Positions 11,091 through 22,489 of a stretch of 64,000 nt of DNA are shown piece after piece (within the stretch, counting starts at the first letter, position 1; every line of letters begins with the position of its first letter). This DNA comes from Nicotiana tabacum. Lineage: Eukaryota > Streptophyta > Magnoliopsida > Solanales > Solanaceae. The translations under genes and the position numbers were made by a program. The stretch lies in contig NC_134100.1 in assembly GCF_000715075.1 (NCBI RefSeq), positions 33,028,042 to 33,092,041 of the forward strand, given 5' to 3'. The notes under the pieces were generated by a model. It was given only the letters and a program-made list of their open reading frames with translations, was not told where the DNA came from and ran no database searches.

Positions 11091-11640
11091 TGTGAGGAGA
11101 GCTTTCAGAAGCTTAAAACTACCTTGACCGCAACTCCAGTTCTAATTTTACCTTCAGTATTAGGTTCATATATGGTGTATTGTGATGATTGTTGGATAGG
11201 TATGGGGCGTGTCTTGATGCAGGAGGGTAGAGTGATTTCTTATGCTTCTCGCCACTTAAATCCCCATGAGAAGAACGACCTTGTTCATGATCTAGAGTTG
11301 GCAGCCATTGTTTATACATTGAAGATTTGGAGGCATTATCTCCATGGCATGTCGTGTCTGGTATTTACAGATCATCGGAGTCTGCATCACTTGTTTAAGT
11401 AGAAGGATCTAAATTTGAGGCAACAGAGATGGTTAGAGATATTAAAGGACTATGATATCACCATTTTGTATCATCTTGGGAAGGCCAATGTGGTGGCAGA
11501 TGCCTTGAGTAGGAAGTCGGTGAGTATGGGTAGCCTTGCATATATTCCAGTTGGTGAGAGACCGCTAATATTGGATGTTCAGGCTATGGCCAATCAGTTC
11601 ATGAGGTTAGATATTTCGGAGCCTAGTTAGGTTCTAGATT
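11091..11640 (+). pseudogene. RNase H domain of the Tekay pol
   Basis: The 10812-11402 frame runs from the RT thumb into RNase H ([50 protein letters not shown]) and stops at 11400. The following frame (11415-11630) holds the connection motif [18 protein letters not shown]. It would degrade RNA in RNA-DNA hybrids if intact. Confidence 0.85.
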
Positions 11641-12680
11641 GCGTGGTTTCTCGGTCTGCTTTATATGGGCACATTAGAGAGCGTCAGTATGACGACCCTC
11701 ATTTTCCTGTCCTTAAGGACACGGTACAACACGGTGATGCCAAGGAGATCTTTGTTAGAGATGATGGGGTGTTGCGGGTGCAGGGTTAGATTCGTGTTCC
11801 CAATGTGGATGGGTTACATGAGTTGATTCTTGAGGAGGCCCACCGTTCGCGGTATTCCATTCATTCGGGTGCCGCAAAGATGTATCAGGACTTGAAGCAT
11901 CATTATTAGTGGAGGAGAATGAAGAAAGATATAGTGGAGTATGTGGCTTAGTGTTTGAACTTTCAGCAGGTGATGTACAAGCATCAGAGGCCGGGCGGTT
12001 TTCTTTAGAAACTTGAGATTCCTGAGTGGAAATGGGAGCGTGTTACCATGGACTTCGTTGTTAGACTCTCATGGGCTTTGAAGAAATTTGATGCAGTTTC
12101 GGTGATTGTGGACTGGTTGACCAAGTCATCTCATTTCATTTCTGTGGCGACTACCTATTCTTCAGAGCGGCTGGCTCATATCTATATCCTCGAGATTGTC
12201 TGTCTTCACAGTGTGCCGGTGTCTATTATTTATGGTCGGGGCACGCAGTTCACATTGTAGCTTCGAAGAGGAGTGCATCGAGAGTTGGGCGCACAGGTTG
12301 AGTTGAGAACAACATTCCACCCTCAGACGGACGGATAGCCCGAGCGCACCATTCAGATATTGGAGGATATGTTATGCGCTTGTGTTATGGATTTTAGGGG
12401 TTCTTGGTATCAATTTCCACCGCTTGCTGAGTTTTCCTACAACAACAGCTACCAATCGAGTATTTAGATGGCTCCTTATGAGGCCTTATATGGGAGGCGA
12501 TGTCATTCTCCAGTTTGTTGGTTTGAGTTGGGTGAGGCCAGGCAATTGGGAACTGATTTGGTTCAGGATGCCTTAGAGAGGGTCAAGTTGATTTAGGATC
12601 GCCTTCGCATAGCACAGTCTAGACAGAAGAGCTACACGTATCAGAAGGTTCGCGACATTACATATATGGTTGGAGAGAGG
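11641..12680 (+). pseudogene. Integrase with lost catalytic and zinc residues
   Basis: The HHCC zinc domain (RYSIHSGAAKMYQDL to CLNFQQV, ~11850-11975) has Phe in place of the second Cys and two stops. The core keeps VIVDWLTKS (first Asp, ~12105). The second catalytic Asp is lost: IIYGRGTQF stands where the family has a D-R-G-T-Q-F motif (~12226-12250). The Glu in PERTIQILEDML (~12340) is kept. Further stops lie at ~12258, 12337 and 12591. Confidence 0.85.
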
Positions 12681-12682
12681 TA

Positions 12683-13039
12683 TTGCTCAGAGTATCACCC
12701 ATGAAGGGTGTGATGAGGTTTGGGAAGAAGGGCAAGTTGATCCCTCGGTATGTCGGCCCTTTTGAGGTGCTTGAGAGGATTGGAGAGGTGGCCTACAAGC
12801 TTGCATTGCCACCTAGTCTATCAAGTATTCACCCAGTGTTTCATGTTTCTTTGCTTTGGAAGTATTATGGTGATCTATCTCATGTTTTGGACTTCAGCAC
12901 GATTCAATTAGATGGAGATTTGACTTATGATATAGAGCTAGTGGCCATTTTGGACCGGCAGGTTCGAAAGTTGAGATCAAAGGATATAGCTTCAGTAAAG
13001 GTTCAGTGGAGAGGTCAGCCAGTCAAGAAGGCTACTTAA
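12683..13039 (+). pseudogene. Integrase C-terminus with chromodomain-like tail
   Basis: The 118-codon open frame contains the GPF/Y module ([25 protein letters not shown], ~12735-12805) and the chromodomain-like tail [25 protein letters not shown] (~12947-13020). It ends with TAA at 13037, earlier than relatives, which continue about 20 residues. In chromoviruses this tail steers integration to particular chromatin. Confidence 0.85.
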
Positions 13040-13128
13040 GAGACAGAGCGGGAGATGTGTAGCAGATATCCACACTTATTTTAGACTCCACGTATGATTC
13101 TAGACCCGTTCGAGGACGAACATTTGTT

Positions 13129-13142
13129 TAAGAGTGAGAGAA
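13129..13142 (+). other. Polypurine tract
   Basis: aagagtgagagaa lies immediately upstream of the 3' LTR start TGTTATGACC. It would prime plus-strand DNA synthesis. Confidence 0.75.
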
Positions 13143-16112
13143 TGTTATGACCTGGTCGTTCATCTTGTGTAATGTAGCCATGTTCCCCTATTTATTGCTT
13201 ATTCTATATTCATTTTTGGTTACGTGACTTGTCGGGGTGGTAGGTTTGATCCCGGGGATGTTTTGGAATAAATTGGGACACTTAGTCCAAAGGTTGGAAG
13301 CCTAGGTTGAAAAAGTTAATCGGATATTGACTTATGAGTAAACAGCTCTAGAATAGAGTATTGATGGTTCCGGTAGCTCCGTATGGTAATTTTGAACTTA
13401 GAAGTGTGTTTGGATATGGATTTGGAAGTCTGTGGGTCGTATTGGCTTGATTTGTGAAAGTTGAAGGTTTGGAAGGTTGAGAAGTTTGACCAAGATTTGA
13501 CCTTGTTGATACAGGCTTGAATTTTGATTCCGGAAGTTGGAGTAGGTCCGTTGTGTCATTTCTGACTTGTGTACAAAATTTGATGTCAATCGGAGTTGAT
13601 TTGGTAGGTTTCGGCATCGAGTTTAGAAGTTGGAAATTCACTAGTTTCAATAGGCTTGAATTGGGGTGCGATTCATGTTATTGATGTTATTTGATATGAT
13701 TTGAGGCTTCAACTAAGTTCGTAACATGTTTTAGGACTTGTTGGTATGTTTGGTCGAAGTCACGGGGGCCTCGGGTGTGATTCAGATTGAAATCGGATTG
13801 AATTATGGACTTAAGGAAATTTTGGTATGCTTCAGTTTTGGTGCGTTCACACTTGTGGTGGGAGTGGTCACAGATGCGGCACCGCAGGTGCGACCTTATG
13901 AGCACAAATGTGGAAGTGAATGGGTGCAGTTGGATTGCAGATGCGAGGTTCATCTCCGCAGAAGCGAGGTCGCTTCTGCGATGAAGGGAAGCGCAGGAGC
14001 GGGCTGGACCGCAGATACGGGATTTTCTCCGCAGGCATGCATGCGCGGATATGGGACCCTTTCTGCAGAAGCGGAGGGGAGGGAGTTAAGTGGTTTGCAC
14101 AGATACGCATATTTTGTTGCAGATGCGGCCCGCAGAAGCGGACCTCCTAGCCGTAGAAGCGAAAGTTCTGGCAGTGATTTAAAATTGAGGGTTTGAGTTC
14201 TTCTCTCATTTTGAGAATTTTGGAGTGCGGACTAGGGCAATATTTTGAGAGATTTTCACCTAGATTGAAGAGGTAAGTGATTTTAATCACTTTTTGTCAT
14301 GAATATTGAATACCCATTGATTATTTCACCTGTTTCTCATGAATCTAAGTTAGAATTTGGGGATTTTTGACCCATGTATTGAATAGTAAGATTTGGGGAT
14401 TTGAGGCTCGATTTGTGGTCGGAATTGGATGATTTAGTATGGTTGGTCTCGTTATTGAATGGGTATTCGGAATTTGTGAATTTTGTCAGGTTCCGAGGTG
14501 TGGGCCCGGGGGTTGACTTTTGGGTTGAATTTTTTATTTTGGTTAAAGATCTTAGCTTTATAATTTAAAATTAATTCCTATAGCTTTTATTGATAGTATT
14601 GTGTTATTTTGGCTAGATTCGAGCCTCCCAGAGATTGATACATGCGGGAAGGGCTTTCTAGCTGAGTGATTTGATTTGCTTGAGTTAAGTATCTTATCTC
14701 TTGGTTGAGGCACTAGTTGCCTGAATTATTATGATAGCTACGTGTTATTGGGTGCGCACATGTTTGGGGTTTGACCCCATGTGCTAACACTGGGAGTATT
14801 TATTCATGTTCGGGTTGTGCTCAGGCTATGATAAGCCTAGAATTGACTGTTAAACCTTAAACTATGATGCTTCGCAGATTTATGACATTGTTGTGAACTA
14901 TTTGAGCCATGTTTGAGACTACATAGAGGTTTAATCCCTGAGTGAACTGATAAATGTTATTCTGTGATGAAATTTCCGATTTGATCTATGATAGTACACT
15001 TTAGCATGTCATTTATACTAGTCCAGGAGCATGAGATTTGTTATTCATTCGTTACATACATGTATTCTTGTTTATTTGTTGTTGTATGATATGATTGGAC
15101 TGGGTGCATGTGACCATGCTGGGCGGATTGTGATGTTATGTCTGTGACCACACCGGGCGGATTGTGTTATTGTGCCTAGGACCACGCCGGGTAGATTGTA
15201 ATGTTATGCGTGTGACCACGCCGAGCGGATTATGATATTGAGCATGTGGCCACGCCGGGCAAGTAGCACGTTGAATTGGTTGTGCTTGCGTGTGGATATG
15301 GATCCATGCCCCTAGCGTCACCGTCTCATGTTTCTCTCTTGATGGTGTACACGTGGATATTGAGGAAAACTGATCAGTGGTTTGGTACGGATATGGAAAG
15401 GTTCAGGAAATCTGGCCAGTGTTTGTTTGGATTTTGCATTTCATCTTTACTTGCAATTTTCGTGATTATTTACCTGATTTAACTGCATATTATCTTTATA
15501 TGCCAAATATTGACTGAGCAGAGTATTTGAGAAACTGTACACACACACACGCATAGATGTTTCTTCTTGTGCTTTATGACTTGATTCCTTTATTGTTTTG
15601 TACTTGTTTAAAAGATGAAACTACACAGGTGATAGCTAGAATCATTTATTAATCCGTTCTTCTTTTACCTCGCCGAGGTTAGTAACGATACTTATTGAAT
15701 ACAATTGGGTCGGTTGCACTCATACTACACTCTGCACTTAATTATACAGATCCAGGTGTGGGGACCAGTTACCAGCCATAGGCTTTCTTGTTGGACTATC
15801 TTCAAGAGGCGAGGTAGAGCTGCATCCTTTGCTGCAGTTTGACTTGTCTTTTTTCTTACATAATGTTGCTATGGTTCAGACATTGTTATTGTTGTCCAGT
15901 TTCAAACTTGTATTCAGTTGTAGTGCTCATGACTCCATACTTACCAGTTTTTGGGGTGTTGTACTTGTATTAGCAGTATTTGGCTTTATTGAGATTTCAG
16001 ACTTATGATATTATTTATATGTTCTATTGTTCTTCCCTTTATTATTATGTTTCAGCTTGCCTAGCCGGTGTGAAGGCTCCATCACGACGAGTTGGGATTT
16101 TGGGTCGTGACA
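13143..16112 (+). repeat. 3' LTR of the plus-strand Tekay element (2970 bp)
   Basis: It starts TGTTATGACC after the polypurine tract and ends gggtcgtgaca. Its last ~1.15 kb match the truncated left LTR. A GC-rich block at 13870-14165 is made of cgcag/gcgg/gaagcg words. The ~35-bp repeats recur at about 15110-15270. Open frames inside it on either strand carry no domain and are ignored. Confidence 0.85.
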
Positions 16113-17490
16113 CCACGACACTTACCTCTTTTCGAAATAAAGTCAACAATCAATCACGGCTTTCCCTTTAGAATTAGTTTCCAAACCAATCAAATCTAGC
16201 CAAATATAGTTCAAACAATTCAAAATAAGTTTTAGAAACTACCCCAGAGTGAAAAAGACTCAATCTTTAATGAAATTGAAAAGTCAAGAAAAGTCAACCC
16301 CAGGTATATTTGGTCAAAATCCGAGATTTTGGCCAAAACCCAATTACCCATTAACTCCCGAGCCCGATTATGTGATTTGTTTAAAAATCGGACCTCAATC
16401 TGAGATCTACATATCAATTTTACAAAATCTCTAAATTCTACCCAAAGCCCCTGATTTCTACCATGAAATTCATAGATTAAAGGATAATATCAATGGGTGA
16501 TTATGGAAATACATCAAAACTAGTTAAAAATTACTAACCAATGAAGTTGGGATGAAAATCTCTCGAGTCTGATCTCTAGTTTTCAAAAATAGTGAAGACT
16601 GACAAAATTCTGACTTTCAGATTTCATTTAACTGGGTGTCAGGTGTTCTTCGCGTTCGCAAAGCACACAAGCCCATTGGACTTCGTGTTCGAGAAGTCTC
16701 CATCCAATTTGCGAAGGCTATTCTCCATCCAAGCCTCCACGTTCGTGTCCCAAGGGTCGCGTTCGCGATGAAGACCACCTGCCTTCCCCAGATTATCCCC
16801 AACAATATGCGTTTGTGTAGGGTCTGTCGCATTCGCGAAGGTCAATCCCCCCAAGACTTCTTGTTCGTGAGGCTACCCTCGCGTTCAGGTAGAAGAACCA
16901 GCCCTAACCCCACAGTTCCCTTTCGCAATCGCGGGAGTGGCTTCGCGACTGCGAAGCACTGAGACACCAGAAGAAAAACCAGCACTCACACAAGGCCAAA
17001 AATGATTAGAAACTCACTCGAGCCCCTCGGGCTCTAACCCGAATATGCACACAAGTGTAATAACATCGTATAAACTCGCTCGTTACCTCAAATCATCAAA
17101 ATAACCTCAAATAACAAGAATGCATCGTTAAAACTCGAGGATTTCAACTTGAAAACTCATTTTTTACAATCTTTCACATAATGCACCGAAATATGGTCGG
17201 GTCACACCAGACCCCAACCAAACGTGCGTACAAGTCCAAAAATATCATATGAACCTATCGGAATCATCAAAATACCGATCCGAGGTCATTTACCAAGAAC
17301 GTTGACTGTGGTCAACTCAAGTTGTTTTTAAGACAAAAATCACATTTTCTTTAAACTTTTGCGTAAAAACCTTTCGAAAAATAAAACGGATCATGCACGC
17401 AAGTCGTATAACATCAAATGAATCTATGAGAGGCCTCAGAATACAGAAATAAGGACTAAAACTCAAAATAACCTATCGGGTCGTTATATT
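16113..17490 (-). repeat. 3' LTR (start portion) of the minus-strand Tekay element
   Basis: Read on minus it starts TATAACGACCCGATAGG, directly after the end-of-pol context at 17499 (gaggacgaatg, read on minus). It runs through a block of cgcgaa/ttcgcg words (16650-16960) and stops at gaggtaagtgtcgtgg, where the plus-strand Tekay element adjoins it. The rest of the LTR is missing. No gene is seen in this stretch. Confidence 0.7.
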
Positions 17491-17498
17491 CTCCACCT

Positions 17499-17627
17499 CT
17501 AAAAGAAACATTCGTCCTCGAACAGACATAGAGAAGTGCCTGGTCTGGTAAAAAGGTAGGGGTATCTACTCTGTATATCGGACTCGGACTCCCCCACAGT
17601 CTTCTCAATCGGCTGGCCTCTCCATTT
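17499..17627 (-). pseudogene. C-terminal end of Tekay pol (chromodomain tail)
   Basis: The minus frame reads KWRGQPIEKTVGESESDIQ and continues to a stop at 17499. It is the last ~40 codons of a Tekay polyprotein. The part before Lys-Trp is found 10.6 kb away at 28236 and rightwards. The interruption is the Tat/Ogre-like insertion. Confidence 0.85.
17623..17627. repeat. Target-site duplication CATTT (left copy)
   Basis: An identical pentamer sits at 28232-28236. On minus, AAATG splits the Lys-Trp codons of the host chromodomain, and removing one copy plus the element restores the host frame. Confidence 0.88.
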
Positions 17628-20600
17628 TGGCGCGCCCCATTTTCTTGCGAAAGCGGGCCTCGGCATGGTGACAACTCTTTTTTGGAGTGGGAGATAGAGT
17701 GCTAAAAGAAGAGTCGCCACCTAATGATTTTTAAGGTGCGTTAGGGCACCTATTGAGCAGATAACTCTACTTGACTAGTCAATGCCACCAAAGATCGGGT
17801 AAGGGCTCAAATTACCTTAAAGAGAAGGTGTTAGGCACTCTTCGAGGTCCACAACTATGGGTCCCGACTGAACTTAAAATTATGTGGATTAGGCTAAGTT
17901 ATCAAATAAGCAAAGAGAATATAAAGGTCAAAACATTTTATTAAAAAAATCTTAATACGAATATAGAGATACAACTATTCCAATTCTAATAGCAAACATA
18001 GAAAGGCAGGGGGGGCTATGTTTTTTAGCCTAAAGGATCACCCCGTGCAACATAAATAATATTTCGCAACTCCCTTGGGATAGGGAGTTACTCATATTAT
18101 TCAGCGGGCACAGACTATTATCTCCTGCTACCCGATTATTATGGTAAAGTTGTTTACCTAAAAGCGCTCTAATTCAATTCTAAGTCATGCCCTATGGTGC
18201 ATTACTCGTCCCATACATATGGTCCAGGAGGTTTTGGACCTCTATTTAGGTAGCTCTAGACTTTACCTAGGCTACTCAAAATGTTAAAACTAGGCGACAT
18301 ACAAAGCACATTGGACTTCAAATATGGGCAGTTAAGGGCTCAAGTTAGCCTCCACACTTAAGCAGCAAATGCACGCGAAACAAATGTCCAGGTTAGGAAG
18401 TTCAGAATTAAGAACCTTAGGCCCTATAGATATGATTTCTAGGTGACTTTGAATTAAAACATACAGGAAGTTTCAGATGCAAGGTGTTGCTTATAGACAT
18501 GATTATACAGTTGTTATTAGCTGATTATTGAGATCGCAGATTTCAAGTTATTAAACATATAGGTGTTATGCCTAGGTGATCTATGCATTAAAGGACAGTA
18601 AAATCTATTGGAGAAAAAGGCCCAGAATTACTTACGATTTCTAACAATAGCATGAATAAGTAATAAATAGTGTTTGAGCAGTTCAACATTAACAAATTAG
18701 GGCGAGTAATTATACCCTATAGGCAGGATCTCTAACGATTAGCACTTAGAGCCAATTTTATTGTCATACCTTAACCCTATAGGCATATTTTCTAGGTGAA
18801 CAGTGGCAAACGGAATAATCAAAATCTTATAGGCACGATTTCTAGTGAATGTGCTGATGCGAATTGAAATCAGTGACATTTATTCCTATAGGCAGATTTT
18901 CTAGTAGCGCATAGCAGTTAGCATAATTGCAGCATTTTGAATTCACGTTTGCCAGCAGAAAGTAGGTGTGTGTCTGCTTCCCCTAATGGCTTGATTTCTA
19001 TAGTGCACATAGTGATTGAATAGCATATATAGCAAGTAAATCACTGAGTCCTATAGGCATATTGTCTACCCTTTTGTACGCAAATATTAAGAATCTACTC
19101 ATTCCCCATTTTTTTACTAACACCCCAACTGTTTATACAAAGTTATTACAGGCCCAATAATGAATATGATTATAAATATATACAAATAATGATAGTAGGC
19201 CCACAACAGGCCCAAAAGGAATACCTAGCACTCTTTGGGCCTTCAACAATTTTCATGCAGCATACCCAGTCTTCCGATAAGGAGCCCAGTTAAACAGACA
19301 ATAATAAAGAACAAAATTCCACAAGAACCCAGAATCTTAATGCGTCAAAGTTCCCAAGAGCTTCAAAGGAACCCCGGGTAATGCTCACACCAAGGAAGGT
19401 TGAATAATAGAATCTTAGTGGCCTTGGCTTTTAGCCGGCCAAAAACAGAATACAGAACAAGAGAATGAGGGAATAGCAGAACAAAGCTCCAATTTTTAGT
19501 GAAAAAATAGTGATTCCAGTCTAAATCAAAGGGAATGGGGACGGGTTTATATAGTGACAGAAATTGAACAAGTAAAAAAGGAAAACTATAAAATCAAACA
19601 CAAATAAGGAAGTAATAACATACAGAATCAATAAAAAGTCATATTGGGGAAAAATATAGGTAAACCCTAGTTGACAGAAATCTTGGCTAATCGGACCCAT
19701 ATAGCCATGGTCGTGATGTATATGGACTAAATACTGTCCAGATTCAAGCGATTGAAGTTGAATGGCTGAATTCTGAGAGATAGTACTTGTCATGTTTAGG
19801 CAAGTACTAAGTGATACCATAGCTTTGCAAGTAGTACCGAGATAACACATAAAAGGTGAGGAAATCATGGAAAGAATCCATGATTGAGACAGATTTGGAG
19901 AAAATTGAGAGGTCGGCTAGGGTTTCTGAGGAGAGGAGAAGAGAGGATTCAAAGCGGCGTCTCAGGGATAATGGGGTAAGGGTTTCAGGTCTAGGGTAAT
20001 TAAAAGGATGGGTTTATTGTGGGCGTTGATCTTAAGAGATCAACGGCCAGGATAAAAAAAAGGTTGGGGTGGGTTATTGGACTGGGTCAGGGATAAAGGG
20101 TCATTTGGATTGGGGTTAGGGGGTTGGGCCAGAGATTTGGGTGTTTGGGCCATTGAATTGGTCCAGAATTGGCTTTACACTAGGCTATAAATTAAATACA
20201 CAAAAAATAATTTTAAAAAAATAATTTATAAAAATAATTAATAGATAATAAAATACTACTTGTACAATAAAATGATTAAAAAATAATAACTTAACATTAT
20301 GAAAATATAAAAATATGATTTTAGCACAAATAATGTTAAACAAATGTAATTATGCATAGCGCATAGGCTATTATTACAAAATTATGTAAATAGCCTAAAA
20401 TACAAAAATATAATTATGTAAAACAAAGTAAAAGATCATGAAGAATATATATATATGGGTGCAAAATAATAAATTGGATGATTGAGTCATCACAAAATAA
20501 TATAAAGGGTAATTAATAAATATTTGAACAATTTAAATGCAAGAAAATTGATTTTAAAACTTTAAAATTATGAAATATTGTAGAAAATGCTCGCATAAAT

Positions 20601-20688
20601 CTTGTACATTAAATAATGATGCAAAATTATATTTTTGAAAGTATATACACTTATTTTAAAAATATGAGGGAAAAATCGGTTATCAACA
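17628..20688 (-). repeat. 3' LTR of the Tat/Ogre-like element (left copy)
   Basis: Its plus-strand ends are tggcgcgcccc and atcaaca. It pairs with 25173-28231 over its whole length. In one ~120-bp stretch compared by eye (17820-17940 against 25380-25500) I count about seven mismatches. A few bases at the outer end (acaa) are missing here. The right third is strongly AT-rich. Confidence 0.88.
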
Positions 20689-20706
20689 ACTGCCCCTCTT
20701 TACCCG
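20689..20706 (-). other. Polypurine tract of the Tat/Ogre-like element
   Basis: Read on minus, gggtaaagaggggcagt directly precedes the LTR start TGTTGATAACC. Confidence 0.75.
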
Positions 20707-21239
20707 GGAATGATGAAAGAGTTGTCGGGTAAAGAAAATGATGACCAATTTTGGCCGAATTAAATGAGGGATGATGTGATTTGGAAAAAATGGGGGTCGA
20801 ACCCTAGTTCCTGAGTTGCTTACATATCCCTGGTGTTACGGGAATCAGGCCGTGTGTTGTTCTAGATCCAACAGTGAACGAAACCGATGGAATTGTTATA
20901 GGAATGGTCGTATGTTTCGGAAAGGGTTCTTTTGGGTAGGACGGTGTCAGATGAATTTTTGTGAAATCATGAATGTGACTCTGAAACATTACGGATATAT
21001 CATAGAGCGATTATCTGAACGGACATAGGGTAAAAGGCGGGTAATTGATGGTGGTTGGTTACATTGAAACACTTGCAGGATGTGAACGTTATGAATGGAA
21101 ACCGGAGCGAAGATTGCTCCCGTTTGAAGAACGCTACTTCCTGGATTACCTGCAAAACTTAAAACACGATGCATCCAAGTATATATAGATTATTGCGATA
21201 ATTTAAACATGATGCAAATTCCCTTTGGACCATGAAAGT
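20707..21239 (-). other. 3' UTR segment without recognisable genes
   Basis: It holds a motif (ccctggtgttacgggaatcagg, shortened here) resembling one at ~23065-23095 in the same UTR. Small open frames on both strands show no domain. I see nothing else here. Confidence 0.5.
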
Positions 21240-21500
21240 TGTCTTTGGACGATGAGGATGATGTCCTTAGACTATGACATCCTAGGACGTGAATTGTGTA
21301 ATAAGGGATTCACAGGCCATGAAATGATATCCTCAGGCCATGAGGATGGTGCCTCTGGACTATGACGCCTTTGAATGATGATGTGCACTTTGAGATCCTC
21401 AGGCTATGGAATGGTGTCTTCCGGCTATGAGGATGATGCCTTCGGACTATGACACCTTTGGACAAAATAGTGATGTTTCAGCCCGTGAAATGCAAAGATA
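21240..21500 (-). repeat. ~90-bp imperfect repeats in the 3' UTR
   Basis: Three related blocks begin near 21243, 21337 and 21427. Each contains atgaggatgatgcc and ggactatgac words. Short self-complementary words occur inside them, for example tcctca followed five bases later by tgagga at ~21330-21347. Confidence 0.7.
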
Positions 21501-21556
21501 TGATGCTTGGTCATATGTGAAATGAAACAAGATAAGTCTTAGTCTTGTTTAAGATG

Positions 21557-22480
21557 AGGGCAGTGCTTAGCCCAGGTGAATAGAGGATAGTGCCAAGTCT
21601 TAGATAGCGTAATGGAGATAGTATTTAATCTTGAGAAAAAGACAGTGCTTAGCCTTATGCAAGAATGGAGGTAGTGCTTAGCCTCATGCAAATAAAGAGA
21701 CAATGCTTAGTCTCATGAGGGAAAGGCAATGCTTAGCCTTATGCAATTAGGGAGGAAATGTTAGCCTCATGCAAAGAGGGAGACAATGTTTAGTCTCATG
21801 CAGGGAAAGGCAGTGCTTAGCCTTATGCAAGAAGGGAGGCAGTGCTTAGCCTCATACAAAGAAAGAGACAGTGCTTAGTCTCATGCAGGGAAAGGCAGTT
21901 CTTAGCCTTATGCAATTAGGGAGGCAATGCTTAGCCTCATGCAAGAAGAAGAGACAACGCTTAGTCTCATGCAGGGAAAGGCAGTGCTTAGCCTTATGCA
22001 ATTAGGGAGGCAATTCTTAGCCTCATGCAAGAAGAGGAGACAATGCTTAGTCTTATGCAGGAAAGGTAGTGCTTAGCCTTATGCAATTAGGGAGGCAATG
22101 CTTAGCCTCATGCAAGAAAATGAGACAATGCTTAGTCTCATGCAGGAAAGGCAGTGCTTAGCCTTATGCAAGAAGAGGATACAATGCTTGGTCTCGTGTA
22201 ATTAGGGGAGACAGTGCTAAGTCTCATGCAAAGAAAGGCAATGTTTAGCCTAATGCAAGAAGAGGAGACAATGCTTAGTCTCATGGAGACAGTGCTTAGT
22301 CTTATGCAATTATGGAGGCAATGCTTAGCCTCATACAAGAAGAAGAGACAATGCTTAGTCTCATGTAGGGAAAGGCAGTGCTTAGAGTTAAGCAATTGGG
22401 GAGGCAATGCTTAGCCTTATGCAAGAAGAAGAGACAACGCTTAGTCTCATGCGAAGAAAGTCAATGCTTAGCCTTATGCA
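21557..22480 (-). repeat. Hairpin minisatellite, ~33 units of ~30 bp
   Basis: The core aatgctta or agtgctta recurs about every 30 bp. It is always flanked by complementary arms of three main types: gaggc/gcctc, gagac/gtctc and aaggc/gcctt. In much of the array they rotate in that order as a ~90-bp trimer. I count 19 units with perfect 5-bp arms and five more with a single G-T pair. Spacers are atgcaagaaga, atgcaattaggg and atgcaggga. In the element's sense (minus) RNA each unit would be a 5-bp stem with loop UAAGCAUU or close variants. Confidence 0.88.
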
Positions 22481-22489
22481 AGAGAACGA

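Larger units (their letters stand above)
6873..16112 (+). mobile_element. Tekay/Del-type Ty3/gypsy chromovirus, 5'-truncated and decayed
   Basis: The order of parts is LTR remnant, tRNA-iMet-type PBS, gag with CCHC knuckle, protease, RT, RNase H, integrase, chromodomain-like tail, polypurine tract and 3' LTR. That domain order and the C-terminal [17 protein letters not shown] motif are diagnostic of the Tekay (Del) chromovirus lineage. Many stops and frameshifts mean it cannot move by itself. The sequence right of 16112 continues an opposite-strand LTR, so this element seems to have inserted into it. The left target duplication was lost with the LTR start; 16113-16117 (ccacg) would be the right copy. 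Confidence 0.85.

Noticed and set aside
13738..14196. 152-codon plus frame and its antisense partners in the 3' LTR
   Set aside because: They lie in the GC-rich block of an LTR, are compositionally driven and contain no domain.
19521..19868. Minus frame of 115 codons and its near copy at 27170-27427
   Set aside because: They are copies of the same stretch in the two LTRs of the Tat/Ogre-like element, without any recognisable domain, and the second copy is shortened.
22138..22407. 89-codon minus frame with repeated RLSTVSS-like residues
   Set aside because: It is a translation of the hairpin minisatellite; periodicity comes from the DNA repeat and not from a protein.
21557..22480. CRISPR-like pattern of ~30-bp regular repeats
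   Set aside because: There are no unique spacers: units are contiguous and vary in the arms. It lies inside the 3' UTR of a plant LTR element with clear LTRs and target duplication.
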